NCBI RefSeq assembly: GCF_003600895.1
Contig: NZ_QYRP01000002.1
Location: forward strand, 3,224,001 to 3,288,000
Length of the DNA: 64,000 nt
Direction of reading: 5' to 3'
DNA from: Nocardioides cavernaquae
GTDB lineage: Bacteria; Actinomycetota; Actinomycetes; Propionibacteriales; Nocardioidaceae
In this document: positions 39,992 to 49,519 of the stretch, in pieces
How the letters are laid out: each line of letters opens with the position of its first letter
Numbering within the stretch: position 1 is the stretch's first letter
Notes under the pieces: generated by a model
Told to the model about the DNA's origin: nothing
Seen by the model: the letters and a program-made list of their open reading frames with translations, nothing else
The model's database searches: none
Position numbers and translations under genes: made by a program

Positions 39992-42630
39992 ATCTCCCCC
40001 TGCAGGGTCGCGATGACTTCGTCGATTTCGTCGGGCTTCACGAGCACGTCACGGGCCTTCGAACCCTCGCTGGGTCCGACCACGCCACGGCTCTCCATGA
40101 TGTCCATCAGTCGGCCTGCCTTGGCGAAGCCGACGCGGAGCTTGCGCTGCAGCATCGAGGTCGAGCCGAACTGGGTCGACACGACCAGCTCGACCGCCTG
40201 GATGACCAGGTCGAGGTCGTCACCGATGTCGTCGTCGATCTCGCGCTTGGAGGCAGCGGGCGCGGTGACCTCGGGGATGTACGTCGGCTCGAGCTGTCCC
40301 TTGACGTGCTGGACGACCTGCTCGATCTCCTTGTCGCCTACCCACGCGCCCTGCACGCGGATCGGCTTGGAGGCACCCATCGGGAGGAAGAGGCCGTCAC
40401 CCTGGCCGACCAGCTTCTCCGCACCCGGCTGGTCGAGGACGACCCGGGAGTCGGCCAGCGACGAGGTGGCGAAGGCGAGTCGCGACGGCACGTTGGCCTT
40501 GATCAGACCCGTGACCACGTCGACCGACGGGCGCTGGGTGGCGAGGATCAGGTGGATGCCCGCCGCACGGGCGAGCTGGGTGATCCGGACAACCGACGAC
40601 TCGACGTCGCGCGGAGCGACCATCATCAGGTCGGCGAGCTCGTCGATGATGACGACGAGGTACGGGTACGGCGCGAGGACGCGCTCGCTGCCCGGCGGCA
40701 CCTCGACCGACTTCGCGCGGACGGCCTTGTTGAAGTCGTCGATGTGACGGAAGCCGAAGTTGGCCAGGTCGTCGTAGCGCATGTCCATCTCGCGACAGAC
40801 CCACTCGAGCGCCTCGGCGGCCTTCTTGGGGTTGGTGATGATCGGCGTGATCAGGTGCGGGACACCCTCGTAGGCGGTCAGCTCGACCCGCTTCGGGTCG
40901 ACCATGATCATCCGGACCTCGTCAGGCGTCGACCGCATCAGGATCGAGGTGATCATCGAGTTGATGAACGACGACTTTCCGGAGCCGGTGGCACCCGCGA
41001 CGAGCAGGTGGGGCATCTTCGCCAGGTTGGCGACGACGAAGCCGCCCTCGACGTCCTTGCCGAGTCCGACCACCATCGGGTGCGGGCTGTTGCGCGCCGT
41101 GTTGGAGCGGAGCACGTCACCGAGGGTGACGATCTCCTTGTCCGGGTTGGGGATCTCGACGCCGACCGCGGACTTGCCGGGGATCGGACTGAGGATGCGG
41201 ACGTCGGCACTCGCCACTGCATAGGCGATGTTCTTCTGGATGCCGAGGATCTTCTCGACCTTGACTCCGGTGCCGACCTCGACCACGTAGCGCGTGACCG
41301 TCGGGCCGCGGGTGTAGTCGGTGACCTGGGCATCGATGCCGAACTCGTCGAGCACTCCCTGCAGGCGCCCGACGATCATGTCGCTGGCCTTGGTGCGCGC
41401 CTGGTGGGCGTCACCGACCTTCAGCACCTCGCTGTCGGGAAGCGTGTAGGTGATGTCGCCCGAGAGCGAGAGCTGCTCCACGCGCTGCGGGAGCGGCGTG
41501 TGCGGCGGGGGCTCCAGATCGCCCTTCTCCTCCTTGGCGGGCTTGTTCCGCCCCTTGCCGAAGCCGACGACACCGGCAACTCCGCCGAGGCCGGCGATCG
41601 GGCCGGTCGGCTCGGTGTCGGGGTCCGCAAAGCCGGCAGCGATGTCGATCGCGTCTGCCGCGCCGTCGGAGCTGTCGGTCGAATCGGTGAGCGACTTGCG
41701 CTGGCGCTTCTTGATCTCCCGGTCGGAGAGACCCCTCTCGCCGACAAGGGGCGTGTCGTACGCCGGGTCCCCCTCGCCGAACTTGATGCCCTTGCCGGCG
41801 CGCTCGAGAGCGAGCGGCGAAGCAGGCTCGTGCTTCTGGCGGCCGAGGAGCTTGTCGCGGGTCTCCGCGAGGCGGGTCGGGACCTGGTAGAGCGGCGTCG
41901 CGGTGATCACGAGGACACCGAACGACGCGACGAGGACCAGCAGCGGCACGACGACGTACGGCGTCTGGAGCAGGTCCATGAGCAGTGAGGAGACGACGAA
42001 GCCGATCGCGCCGCCCGCCTCCTGGAGCTTGTCGGTGTCACCGGAGGCCGGGCTGCCGTTGGCGATGGCGATGATGCCGAGCAGGCCACCGCCCAGCGCT
42101 CCCCAGCCGATGAGCTGGCGACCGACCGGACCGTTGCGCTCCGGGTCGCGCAGCGTGCGCCAGCCGAGCCAGACCAGGGCGAGCGGGACGAACCAGGCGA
42201 GCTTGCCAACGGAGCCGGCGACCATGAGTCGCACGGCTTCCATGACGTCGCCGGGCAGGCGCCACCACACTGCGGCCGCCACGATCAGCGCGAGGCCGAT
42301 CATGGTCAGGCCGACCCCGTCACGACGGTGCTCGGGCTCGAGGTCGCGAGCGGTCTTGCCGATCGAGCGCGCGGTGGCACCGACGGCGGCCGCGAGGCCG
42401 AGCCAGAACGCCACCACGGCGCGCCACAGCGCCAAGAAGACACGGAAAACGGGGCCAGGTCCACTGCGGACTGCTCGTGGTGCGGGCCTGCGAGCCGAGG
42501 AAGGCTTGCGGGTCGACGACGAGGGTCGCTTGGCCTGGCCACCAGTACTACGGGTCCGGGAGGCTGCGGCACCCTTGTTGCTGGTGCTGCCGCCTCGAGA
42601 ACCCGCCGGGGAAGACGTACGGGTCGCCAT
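39988..42630 (-). CDS. ftsK: DNA translocase FtsK
   Basis: This 880-aa DNA motor clears chromosomes from the division septum and activates dimer resolution. The N-terminus is basic and low-complexity, followed by four to five membrane helices (to about residue 260), a linker, the alpha domain (SDITYTLP-like, [23 protein letters not shown]) and the RecA-like beta domain with Walker [10 protein letters not shown] near 543 and [11 protein letters not shown]. The C-terminal gamma winged helix ([21 protein letters not shown]) should read KOPS sequences. It overlaps the RodZ-like gene by 4 bp. Confidence 0.97.
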   Translation of the reverse strand: MATRTSSPAGSRGGSTSNKGAAASRTRSTGGQAKRPSSSTRKPSSARRPAPRAVRSGPGPVFRVFLALWRAVVAFWLGLAAAVGATARSIGKTARDLEPEHRRDGVGLTMIGLALIVAAAVWWRLPGDVMEAVRLMVAGSVGKLAWFVPLALVWLGWRTLRDPERNGPVGRQLIGWGALGGGLLGIIAIANGSPASGDTDKLQEAGGAIGFVVSSLLMDLLQTPYVVVPLLVLVASFGVLVITATPLYQVPTRLAETRDKLLGRQKHEPASPLALERAGKGIKFGEGDPAYDTPLVGERGLSDREIKKRQRKSLTDSTDSSDGAADAIDIAAGFADPDTEPTGPIAGLGGVAGVVGFGKGRNKPAKEEKGDLEPPPHTPLPQRVEQLSLSGDITYTLPDSEVLKVGDAHQARTKASDMIVGRLQGVLDEFGIDAQVTDYTRGPTVTRYVVEVGTGVKVEKILGIQKNIAYAVASADVRILSPIPGKSAVGVEIPNPDKEIVTLGDVLRSNTARNSPHPMVVGLGKDVEGGFVVANLAKMPHLLVAGATGSGKSSFINSMITSILMRSTPDEVRMIMVDPKRVELTAYEGVPHLITPIITNPKKAAEALEWVCREMDMRYDDLANFGFRHIDDFNKAVRAKSVEVPPGSERVLAPYPYLVVIIDELADLMMVAPRDVESSVVRITQLARAAGIHLILATQRPSVDVVTGLIKANVPSRLAFATSSLADSRVVLDQPGAEKLVGQGDGLFLPMGASKPIRVQGAWVGDKEIEQVVQHVKGQLEPTYIPEVTAPAASKREIDDDIGDDLDLVIQAVELVVSTQFGSTSMLQRKLRVGFAKAGRLMDIMESRGVVGPSEGSKARDVLVKPDEIDEVIATLQGEM

Positions 42631-42702
42631 GTTCTGAACAGTAAGCGATCGTCACACCAGTCACAGGGACCACAGAAGCGTGTCGCGGTAACAGCAGGTG
42701 GG

Positions 42703-44394
42703 TCAGGCTTCCACTACGACCGGGATGATCATCGGGCGACGACGGTGCTTGTTGCCGACCCAGCGGCCGACCACGCGGCGTACGGCCTGCTGCAGCTGGT
42801 GCTGGTCGTCGGTGCCGTCGGCCAGCAGCTTGTTGAGGGCGTCGATGATGGCCGGCTTGATCTCGTCGAAGACCTTGTCGTCCTCGCCGAAGCCGCGTGC
42901 GTGGATCTCCGGACCGCTGAGCACCTTGCCGCCTGACAGGTCGACGACCGTGATGACCGAGATGAAGCCCTCCTCGCCGAGGATGCGGCGGTCCTTGAGC
43001 TGGGCCTCGGTGATGCCACCGACGTTGGAGCCGTCGACGAACACGTAGCCGCAGTCCACCTTGCCCGCGATCTGGGCCTTGCCGTCGACCAGGTCGACGA
43101 CGACGCCGTCCTCGGCGATCACGACGTGCTCGGCAGGTACGCCGGTGGCCTTGGCCAGCGCCGCGTTGGCCTGCATGTGCCGGATCTCGCCGTGCACGGG
43201 CAGCACGTTCCTGGGCTTGACGATGTTGTAGCAGTAGAGGAGCTCACCCGCGCTGGCGTGGCCCGAGACGTGCACGTTGGCGTTGCCCTTGTGCACGACG
43301 TTGGCGCCCCAGCGGGACAGGCCGTTGATCACGCGGTAGATGGCGTTCTCGTTGCCCGGGATCATCGAGCTGGCCAGGACGACGGTGTCGCCCTCCTCCA
43401 GGTGCACGAAGTTGTGGGTGCGCTGCGCGATGCGGCTGAGCGCGGAGAGCGGCTCACCCTGGGAGCCGGTGCAGATCAGCACGGTCTTCTCCGCGGGCAG
43501 GTCGGCGAGCTCCTTGGCGTCGACGACGACGCCCGGCGGCACGGTCAGGTAGCCGAGCTCCTGCGCGATGGCCATGTTGCGGACCATGGACCGACCGACG
43601 TACCCGACCTTGCGGCCGTGCGAGACCGCGGCGTCGAGCACCTGCTGCACGCGGTGCACGTGGGAGGCGAAGCAGGCCACGATGATGCGCTGGCTGCTCT
43701 GGTGGAAGACGCGGTCGAGGACCGGGCCGATGCTCTTCTCGGCCGTGGTGAAGCCGGGGACCTCGGCATTGGTCGAGTCGGTCATGAAGAGGTCGACGCC
43801 CTCGTCACCGAGCCGCGCGAACGCGTTGAGGTCGGTGATGCGGCCGTCGAGCGGCAGCTGGTCCATCTTGAAGTCACCGGTGTGCAGGACCAGGCCGGCG
43901 CCCGTGCGGATGGCTACGGCGAGCGCGTCCGGGATGGAGTGGTTGACCGCGACGAACTCGAGGTCGAACGGGCCGAACGCGATCTTGTCCCCCTCGCTCA
44001 CGACGTGGTGGACCGTCTCGCGGAGCCGGTGCTCGCGCAGCTTGTTGCCGAGCAGCGCCAGCGTCAGCTTGGACCCGACGAGCGGGATGTCGCCACGCTC
44101 ACGCAGGAGGTACGGCGTCGCGCCGATGTGGTCCTCGTGGCCGTGCGTCAGGACCAGCGCCTCGATGTCGTCGAGCCGGTCCCGGAAGGAGGACCAGTCC
44201 GGGAGGATCAGGTCGACGCCGGGGTGGTTCTCCTCGGGGAAGAGGACACCGCAGTCGACGATCAGCAGCCGTCCGTCGTACTCGAAGACGGTCATGTTGC
44301 GACCGATCTCCCCCAGACCGCCCAACGGGGTGACGCGGAGCGCCCCCGCGGGAAGCTCGGCCGGAGCGGACAGTTCGGGGTGCGCGTGGGTCAT
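42703..44394 (-). CDS. rnj: Ribonuclease J
   Basis: This 563-aa metallo-beta-lactamase/beta-CASP nuclease has 5'-3' exo- and endonuclease activity in rRNA and mRNA processing. The signature HGHEDHIG is at 84-91, preceded by LGGLGEIGRNM and DCGVLFPEE. Later metal and beta-CASP motifs are HTGDFKMD, ICTGSQGEP, SGHASAGEL and PVHGEIRHM. It lies between ftsK and dapA as in mycobacteria. The 15-bp gap after dapA suggests a dapA-rnj operon. Confidence 0.97.
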   Translation of the reverse strand: MTHAHPELSAPAELPAGALRVTPLGGLGEIGRNMTVFEYDGRLLIVDCGVLFPEENHPGVDLILPDWSSFRDRLDDIEALVLTHGHEDHIGATPYLLRERGDIPLVGSKLTLALLGNKLREHRLRETVHHVVSEGDKIAFGPFDLEFVAVNHSIPDALAVAIRTGAGLVLHTGDFKMDQLPLDGRITDLNAFARLGDEGVDLFMTDSTNAEVPGFTTAEKSIGPVLDRVFHQSSQRIIVACFASHVHRVQQVLDAAVSHGRKVGYVGRSMVRNMAIAQELGYLTVPPGVVVDAKELADLPAEKTVLICTGSQGEPLSALSRIAQRTHNFVHLEEGDTVVLASSMIPGNENAIYRVINGLSRWGANVVHKGNANVHVSGHASAGELLYCYNIVKPRNVLPVHGEIRHMQANAALAKATGVPAEHVVIAEDGVVVDLVDGKAQIAGKVDCGYVFVDGSNVGGITEAQLKDRRILGEEGFISVITVVDLSGGKVLSGPEIHARGFGEDDKVFDEIKPAIIDALNKLLADGTDDQHQLQQAVRRVVGRWVGNKHRRRPMIIPVVVEA

Positions 44395-44409
44395 GTGGTC
44401 CTTTGCAGG

Positions 44410-45312
44410 TCAGAGCAGGCCCGACGCGGTGAGGCCGGCACGCAGTGCGGCCAGCTCCTCGTCGTCGAGGGCCAGAAGGGGCGACCGCACGGTGCGGTTG
44501 TCGAGGACGCCGAGCAACTGGAGGGTCGCCTTGGCGGTGGTGGCGCCGTAGTTCGGCACCCCCATGACGGCCTGCAGCGCGGGCTGGAGGCGCGCGTTGA
44601 TGGCCTGGGCGCCGGCGAGGTCGCCGGCGAGGAAGCTGTCGATCATGGCCTTGAGCTCCTTGCCGGCGGCGTGGCCGAGCACGGAGACGACGCCGCAGGC
44701 GCCATAGGCGAGGAAGCCGAGGGTGAGGGCGTCGTCACCGGAGTAGACGTCGAACCCGAGCTCGCGAAGCAGGACCGTCTGGGTGCAGTCGCCGGAGGCG
44801 TCCTTCACCGCGATGACGGAGTCGAGCCCGGCCATCGCCTCGTACGTCGAGGGGGCCAGCTTGGTGCCCGTCCGGCCCGGCACGTCGTAGAGCATCACCG
44901 GGACGTCGGTGGCGCCGACGACCTGCGTGAAGTGGTGCACGATGCCGGCCTGCGCGGGCTTGTTGTAGTAGGGCGTGACGAGGAGCAGGCCGTCGGCACC
45001 CAGCTTCGCGGCCTGCTCGGCAAGCTCGACCGAGTGGCGGGTGTCGTTGGTGCCGACGCCGGCGACGATCTTGACCCGGTCGCCGACAGCGTCCTTGACG
45101 GTCGCGAGCACGCGGCCGTCCTCGTCGATCGTCGTCGTCGCGGACTCGCCCGTGGTGCCGGAGACGACGATGCCGTCGTGACCGTTGTCGGCGAGGTAGG
45201 TCGCGGTGCGGCCGATCGCCTCGAGGTCGAGCTCACCGTCGGGCGTGAACGCCGTCGCCATCGCGGTCAGCACGCGGCCGAAGGGGGCGGCGGGACCCTC
45301 AACGTCAGTCAT
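44410..45312 (-). CDS. dapA: 4-hydroxy-tetrahydrodipicolinate synthase
   Basis: This 300-aa aldolase condenses pyruvate and aspartate semialdehyde in lysine and diaminopimelate synthesis. GTTGESATT (52-60), the active-site Tyr in YYNKPAQ and MLYDVPGRTG, and the Schiff-base lysine Lys170 in VIAVKDASGD are all in place. The length is normal. It is transcribed with rnj 15 bp downstream, and the folA-thyA pair precedes it in the same direction. Confidence 0.97.
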   Translation of the reverse strand: MTDVEGPAAPFGRVLTAMATAFTPDGELDLEAIGRTATYLADNGHDGIVVSGTTGESATTTIDEDGRVLATVKDAVGDRVKIVAGVGTNDTRHSVELAEQAAKLGADGLLLVTPYYNKPAQAGIVHHFTQVVGATDVPVMLYDVPGRTGTKLAPSTYEAMAGLDSVIAVKDASGDCTQTVLLRELGFDVYSGDDALTLGFLAYGACGVVSVLGHAAGKELKAMIDSFLAGDLAGAQAINARLQPALQAVMGVPNYGATTAKATLQLLGVLDNRTVRSPLLALDDEELAALRAGLTASGLL

Positions 45313-45371
45313 GGGATCAGGCTATCGCCCGATGCACGTGGATATGCGCCGTGCCCACCTCGAGCCCGGAA

Positions 45372-45863
45372 TCAGGCGGTCCGGCGCTCCCACCAGACGA
45401 TCTCGAAACCGTCCCTCGGCTCGCGGCGCACCTCGAGCCACTCGTCCCGGTCGAACTCCGGGTAGAAGGCGTCACCCTCGGGGCTCAGGGGCACCTCGCT
45501 CAGGATCTGCACGTCGACGTAGGGCATCGCGGCTTCGTAGACCGCTGCGCCGCCGCCGATCATCACCTCGCCGGTCAGGGTGTCGGCGAGCCCGAGCGCT
45601 TCCTCGATCGAGTGCGCCACGAGCACGCCCTCGTCGCTCCACTCCGTGTCCCGGGTGAGCACGATCGTCGTCCGGCCCGGGAGCGGGCGGCCGATGCCCT
45701 CGTGGGTGGTGCGACCCATGATCAGCGTGTGGCCGATGGTGGTCGCCTTGAAGTGGGCGAAATCCTCGGGGATGTGCCACAGCATGTCGGCGTCGCCACC
45801 GATCACGCCGTTCTCGGCAACGGCGGCGACCGAGGTCACGGTGCGCCCGGCAGGCGTGCTCAT
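45372..45863 (-). CDS. folA: Dihydrofolate reductase
   Basis: This 163-aa enzyme reduces dihydrofolate to tetrahydrofolate with NADPH, replenishing the cofactor used by ThyA. Family motifs are [24 protein letters not shown] (with the active-site acid in the first helix), [24 protein letters not shown], and [18 protein letters not shown]. The start is the ATG at 45863 overlapping the thyA stop. The longer open frame upstream lies inside thyA. Confidence 0.96.
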   Translation of the reverse strand: MSTPAGRTVTSVAAVAENGVIGGDADMLWHIPEDFAHFKATTIGHTLIMGRTTHEGIGRPLPGRTTIVLTRDTEWSDEGVLVAHSIEEALGLADTLTGEVMIGGGAAVYEAAMPYVDVQILSEVPLSPEGDAFYPEFDRDEWLEVRREPRDGFEIVWWERRTA

Positions 45864-46654
45864 ACGGCGATCGGGGCCTTGATCGCGGGAGCCGGATCGT
45901 AGCCGTCGACCGCGATGTCCTCGAGCTCGAACGCGTCGATCTCGGTGATGTCGGGGTTGAGCACGAGCTTCGGCAATGCGCGCGGCTCGCGGGTCAGCTG
46001 CAGCCGGGCCTGCTCGAGGTGGTTCACGTAGAGGTGCGCATCGCCCAGCGTGTGCACGAAGTCGCCGACCTCGAGGCCACACACCTGGGCCACCATGTGC
46101 GTCAGCAGTGCGTAGGACGCGATGTTGAACGGCACTCCCAGGAACACGTCGGCCGAGCGCTGGTAGAGCTGGCACGACAGCTTGCCGTCAGCGACGTAGA
46201 ACTGGAACAGCGAGTGGCACGGCGGCAGCGCCATGTCGTCCACCTGCGCCGGGTTCCACGCGGAGACGATGTGGCGACGCGAGTCGGGCGTCGTGCGGAG
46301 CTGCTCGATCACCTTCGCGAGCTGGTCGATGTGCTGACCGTCGGGGGCGGGCCACGAGCGCCACTGCGCGCCGTAGACGGGACCGAGGTCGCCGTGCTCG
46401 TCGGCCCACTCGTCCCAGATCGTGATGCCGCGCTCCTGCAGCCAGCGCACGTTGGTGTCGCCGCGGAGGAACCACAGCAGCTCACCGAAGACGCTGCGCG
46501 TGTGGACCTTCTTGGTGGTCAGCAGCGGGAAGCCCTCGGACAGGTCGAAGCGCATCTGGTGACCGAACACACTGAGCGTGCCGGTGCCGGTGCGATCGCC
46601 CTTCTCGGTGCCCTCGTCGAGGATGCGCTGGAGGAGATCGAGATAGGTCTGCAC
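45860..46654 (-). CDS. thyA: Thymidylate synthase
   Basis: ThyA methylates dUMP to dTMP with methylene-tetrahydrofolate. The 264-aa product has the same length as the E. coli enzyme. The nucleophile is Cys146 in [11 protein letters not shown], with [11 protein letters not shown] near the N-terminus, [10 protein letters not shown], and [12 protein letters not shown] later. The start is the GTG at 46654. The open frame continues upstream through the divergent gene and is not coding there. It forms the classical thyA-folA operon, so no ThyX is needed here. Confidence 0.97.
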   Translation of the reverse strand: MQTYLDLLQRILDEGTEKGDRTGTGTLSVFGHQMRFDLSEGFPLLTTKKVHTRSVFGELLWFLRGDTNVRWLQERGITIWDEWADEHGDLGPVYGAQWRSWPAPDGQHIDQLAKVIEQLRTTPDSRRHIVSAWNPAQVDDMALPPCHSLFQFYVADGKLSCQLYQRSADVFLGVPFNIASYALLTHMVAQVCGLEVGDFVHTLGDAHLYVNHLEQARLQLTREPRALPKLVLNPDITEIDAFELEDIAVDGYDPAPAIKAPIAV

Positions 46655-46717
46655 GGCGCCGAATCTACCTGCAAGCCCTTCCGGCCCTAAACTGCACTTC
46701 TTCGGTAGACTTCGGCC

Positions 46718-47608
46718 ATGACTGTCGACGCTGCCGTCCTGTTCGAGCTCGGAGAACCCGAGGTCGTCGTGCCCGCACCGGCCGCCGGTCCCGGCAACTG
46801 GTCGGGTGCAGCGACCGCCGTCCTCCACGACGGCGTCGTCTACCTGACCTACCGCGTACGCCGCCCGCTCGCCGAGGGCCGTGGCGTGACGACCGTCGTC
46901 GCCCGCTCGACCGAAGGGGTGAGCTTCGAGCAGGTCTGCGTGGTGCACCGGGACACGTTCGGCGCCGAGTCGTTCGAACGGCCCGCGCTGCTGCCCCGCC
47001 CGGAGGGCGGCTGGCGGCTCTTCCTCTCCTGCGCCACCCCCGACAGCAAGCACTGGTGGATCGAGGCCCTCGACGCAGACACGATCGAGGACCTCCCCCG
47101 GGGCAGCCGCACGGTCGTCTTCCCCGGCGACGACAACGTGGCAGTCAAGGACCCGGTCTTCCTCATCGATGACGCCGGCACCTGGCATGCCTGGCTCTGC
47201 GAGCACCCGCTGACCGAGGCCGGCCACGAGGACCGCATGACCACGGCGTACGCGACGAGCCGGGACGGGCTCACCTGGACCCGTGTGGGCACCGTCCTCT
47301 CCCCCACCCCCGGATCCTGGGACGCACGCGGCGCACGCGTCACCGCCGTCCTGTCGCTCGACCCCGTCGTCGCGCTCTACGACGGTCGCGCGACCGCCGA
47401 GGACAACTGGTTCGAGGTCACCGGCATCGCGCGTGAAGGAGCCGACGGCCTGCTCCACCCCGAGGGTTCCCGCCCGGTCGCGCGCTCGCCGTACTCAGAT
47501 GGCGCGCTGCGCTACGTCACGGCGGTGCCGTGGGGCGAGCAGACCCGCTACTACGCCGAGGCCGCGCGGCCTGACGGCGCGCACGACCTGGTCAGCTGGG
47601 TCAGCTGA
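46718..47608 (+). CDS. Five-bladed beta-propeller, glycosidase-related protein of unknown function
   Basis: The 296-aa product has no signal peptide. Repeated blade-like motifs ([92 protein letters not shown]) are those of GH43/GH32-like propellers and related glycan phosphorylases. Acidic residues suited to catalysis are present but not diagnostic. A TAGACT -10-like box ends 6 bp before the ATG, so the mRNA may be leaderless. The stop overlaps the convergent sulfotransferase by 8 bp. The function is not assigned. Confidence 0.75.
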   Translation: MTVDAAVLFELGEPEVVVPAPAAGPGNWSGAATAVLHDGVVYLTYRVRRPLAEGRGVTTVVARSTEGVSFEQVCVVHRDTFGAESFERPALLPRPEGGWRLFLSCATPDSKHWWIEALDADTIEDLPRGSRTVVFPGDDNVAVKDPVFLIDDAGTWHAWLCEHPLTEAGHEDRMTTAYATSRDGLTWTRVGTVLSPTPGSWDARGARVTAVLSLDPVVALYDGRATAEDNWFEVTGIAREGADGLLHPEGSRPVARSPYSDGALRYVTAVPWGEQTRYYAEAARPDGAHDLVSWVS

Positions 47609-48572
47609 CGACGCTGAGCCGGGCCCGACGGCTCTCGAACGTGCCGCCGTCGCGGTAGACCTTCCAGTCGGCGTACGACTCTCCGGTCACCTGCTCGAGC
47701 AGCTCGATGTCGGGCAGGTGCGGCTCGAGGAGCGCGTTGCGCTGCTCGGGCGTCAGGCGTGGCCGGGACGGGTCGCCGCCACGGTGCAGCTGGGCGATGA
47801 TCGGCGCGCTGACCCGGCGCCAGACATGCGGCGGCGCGAACTGGCCGGCCAGCGCGCCGCCACGGATGACCGTGCCGAGTGCGCGGGTGCGCAGGCCGTC
47901 GCGGACGAACGGCCGGGAGTTGTCGCGCGGAATCTCCGCGATCTGCCGGTCCGGCACCCCGAGGAAGCCGAACACCTTGGTCAGCGTCTCCGCTGGCGCA
48001 TCGACGAGCTCGCGGTAACGGAGCAGCAGCACCTGCTCCCGAGGGAAGTGGTCGAAGAGATCCTTCACCTGGCGGCCGTACATGCCGAGCCCCTGGTAGT
48101 GCCAGAACGGCGCCCACCCGTTGTCGATGCGCTGCTGCTCGCGGCGCACGGCTTCGACGATGTCGGCGCGCGGCTCGAGCCCGTCCATCCACAGGTGCAT
48201 CCAGTTGGAGTACGCCCGGTCGACGGGGTCACGCAGGACCGCGATCAGCTTCGCGTGCGGGACGTCGGCGTGCAGTCGACGTCGCGCGTCGCGGTTGTAG
48301 AGGTAGAACGGCGTGCTCTCACCGGCGAGCTGGTCGGGGCGGGCCCCGTCGAAGAGCGCCCGGTAGCGGGCGCGCTGCCAGATCCACTCCTGGTTGCTGT
48401 GGGCGTCACCCGGCCCCTTGTACGCCGGCGGCGGGGAGTCGCCGCACATGTAGTACTTCGGCTCCTTCACGGGACTCAGGTAGAGGTCGGGGTGCTGCGT
48501 CAGCGCGACGTGCAGAGCACTGGTGCCCGCCTTGGGAGCACCGATCAGGAAGAAGTCCGGGAGCCGACTCAT
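47601..48572 (-). CDS. Sulfotransferase domain protein
   Basis: The 323-aa cytoplasmic protein has the PAPS-binding elements of sulfotransferases: the 5'-phosphosulfate loop GAPKAGTSAL (11-20) and the 3'-phosphate region LIAVLRDPVDRAYSNWMHL near residue 105. The spacing resembles the heparan-sulfate-type bacterial family. The acceptor is unknown; a glycolipid or polysaccharide would fit the neighbouring glycan-related gene. The start is the ATG at 48572, with a TATAGT -10 box ending 6 bp before it, suggesting a leaderless transcript. A TTG two codons upstream is possible. Confidence 0.88.
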   Translation of the reverse strand: MSRLPDFFLIGAPKAGTSALHVALTQHPDLYLSPVKEPKYYMCGDSPPPAYKGPGDAHSNQEWIWQRARYRALFDGARPDQLAGESTPFYLYNRDARRRLHADVPHAKLIAVLRDPVDRAYSNWMHLWMDGLEPRADIVEAVRREQQRIDNGWAPFWHYQGLGMYGRQVKDLFDHFPREQVLLLRYRELVDAPAETLTKVFGFLGVPDRQIAEIPRDNSRPFVRDGLRTRALGTVIRGGALAGQFAPPHVWRRVSAPIIAQLHRGGDPSRPRLTPEQRNALLEPHLPDIELLEQVTGESYADWKVYRDGGTFESRRARLSVVS

Positions 48573-48626
48573 GGCCAAACTATAGCGTCTCGCGCGACTT
48601 TGACGTGATTGTCTTCCGTGGCCGTC

Positions 48627-49412
48627 TCAGGATGTCGCATCATCGACGACGTACGCCGTGAAGGCAGCGACGTCCGCCCCGCGCGCAGCCGGGTCGGCGT
48701 ACTCGCTCGTCTGCGAGGTTGCGTCACGGAGGCGCAGTGCCTCGCGGATCACGGGATGCCAGCGGGCGTTGTAGTGGACGAGTCCCCAGCGCCCCGCGGC
48801 GGACTTGCTGGTCATCTCCCCGGTCACCAGCAGGTGGTGCATGCGTGCGGCCGCGAGGACGTGCCACGTGGCCTCGTCGGCGGCCGACTCCTGCGGGAAC
48901 TTCGTCAGCGATGCGGCGATCTCAGCCCACTCGGTCGTCAGCGTCTGGCGGGTGAAGTCCTCCAGCCGCTGCTGGTCGGTCCAGACCTCGGGGAGGTCAC
49001 CACGCACGGCGATCGAGTGGCGGGCCAGCTCATGCCAGCCGACCGGCGTCACGTCGTAGCGGTCCGCCGGCTCGAACCAGCCGTGCAGCGCGCACGGGAG
49101 ATCCGGGCAGTCGTCGGGGTCCTTGGCCAGGTCGGCAGCAGTCAGGTGGAACCCGTCGAGCGGGGGCTGCGGATGCGTGGCGGCGAGCTCGGCGTGCGCG
49201 GCCTCGAGCGCGGCCACCTCGTCGTCCGAAGGCGAGTGGTCCAGCACGGCAACCATGTCGATGTCACTCACGCCGGGGATGTATTCGCCGAAGCCGATGC
49301 CGCCGCGAACGTGGAGTCCGGTCACGAGTCCAGGGGCGGCAACGTCGATCAGCTCCAGCCAGGCGGCACAGACCGCGCGGACGTCCTCGGGGACCGGGTG
49401 CGGGCTGGTCAT
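48627..49412 (-). CDS. Nucleotidyltransferase-fold protein (aminoglycoside-adenylyltransferase-like)
   Basis: The 261-aa protein has a nucleotidyltransferase motif (GGIGFGEYIPGVSDIDMVAVLD, in which the Asp-x-Asp pair binds metal) followed by a helical C-terminal domain that includes HVLAAARMHHLLVTGEMTSKSAAGRWGL, as in AadA-type (DUF4111) enzymes. The usual Gly-Ser of the motif is Gly-Gly here. Family members adenylylate aminoglycosides or other small molecules, but resistance cannot be claimed from sequence. The start is the ATG at 49412. The frame continues upstream without a better start. Confidence 0.82.
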   Translation of the reverse strand: MTSPHPVPEDVRAVCAAWLELIDVAAPGLVTGLHVRGGIGFGEYIPGVSDIDMVAVLDHSPSDDEVAALEAAHAELAATHPQPPLDGFHLTAADLAKDPDDCPDLPCALHGWFEPADRYDVTPVGWHELARHSIAVRGDLPEVWTDQQRLEDFTRQTLTTEWAEIAASLTKFPQESAADEATWHVLAAARMHHLLVTGEMTSKSAAGRWGLVHYNARWHPVIREALRLRDATSQTSEYADPAARGADVAAFTAYVVDDATS

Positions 49413-49484
49413 GGCAACGACCCTAGTCGGGGCAGGAACCCGGAACGAGCAGCCCCACGGGCTGTCCACAGACACCCGAAAGCC

Positions 49485-49514
49485 TTGACTTCGAACATGT
49501 GTTCGATCGATAAT
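49485..49514 (+). promoter_or_regulatory. Sigma-70-type promoter of the DUF222/HNH gene
   Basis: The promoter has -35 TTGACT (49485-49490), an 18-bp spacer and -10 GATAAT (49509-49514). The spacer is almost filled by the LexA box. Only five bases separate the -10 from the ATG at 49520, so the transcript should start at or next to the start codon. Confidence 0.75.
49491..49506 (+). promoter_or_regulatory. LexA (SOS) box inside the promoter of the DUF222/HNH gene
   Basis: The 14-base core CGAACATGTGTTCG matches CGAACRNRYGTTYG at every position and is extended by T and A to a 16-bp palindrome. It sits between the -35 and -10, so bound LexA would block polymerase. Confidence 0.85.
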
Positions 49515-49519
49515 GGGTC

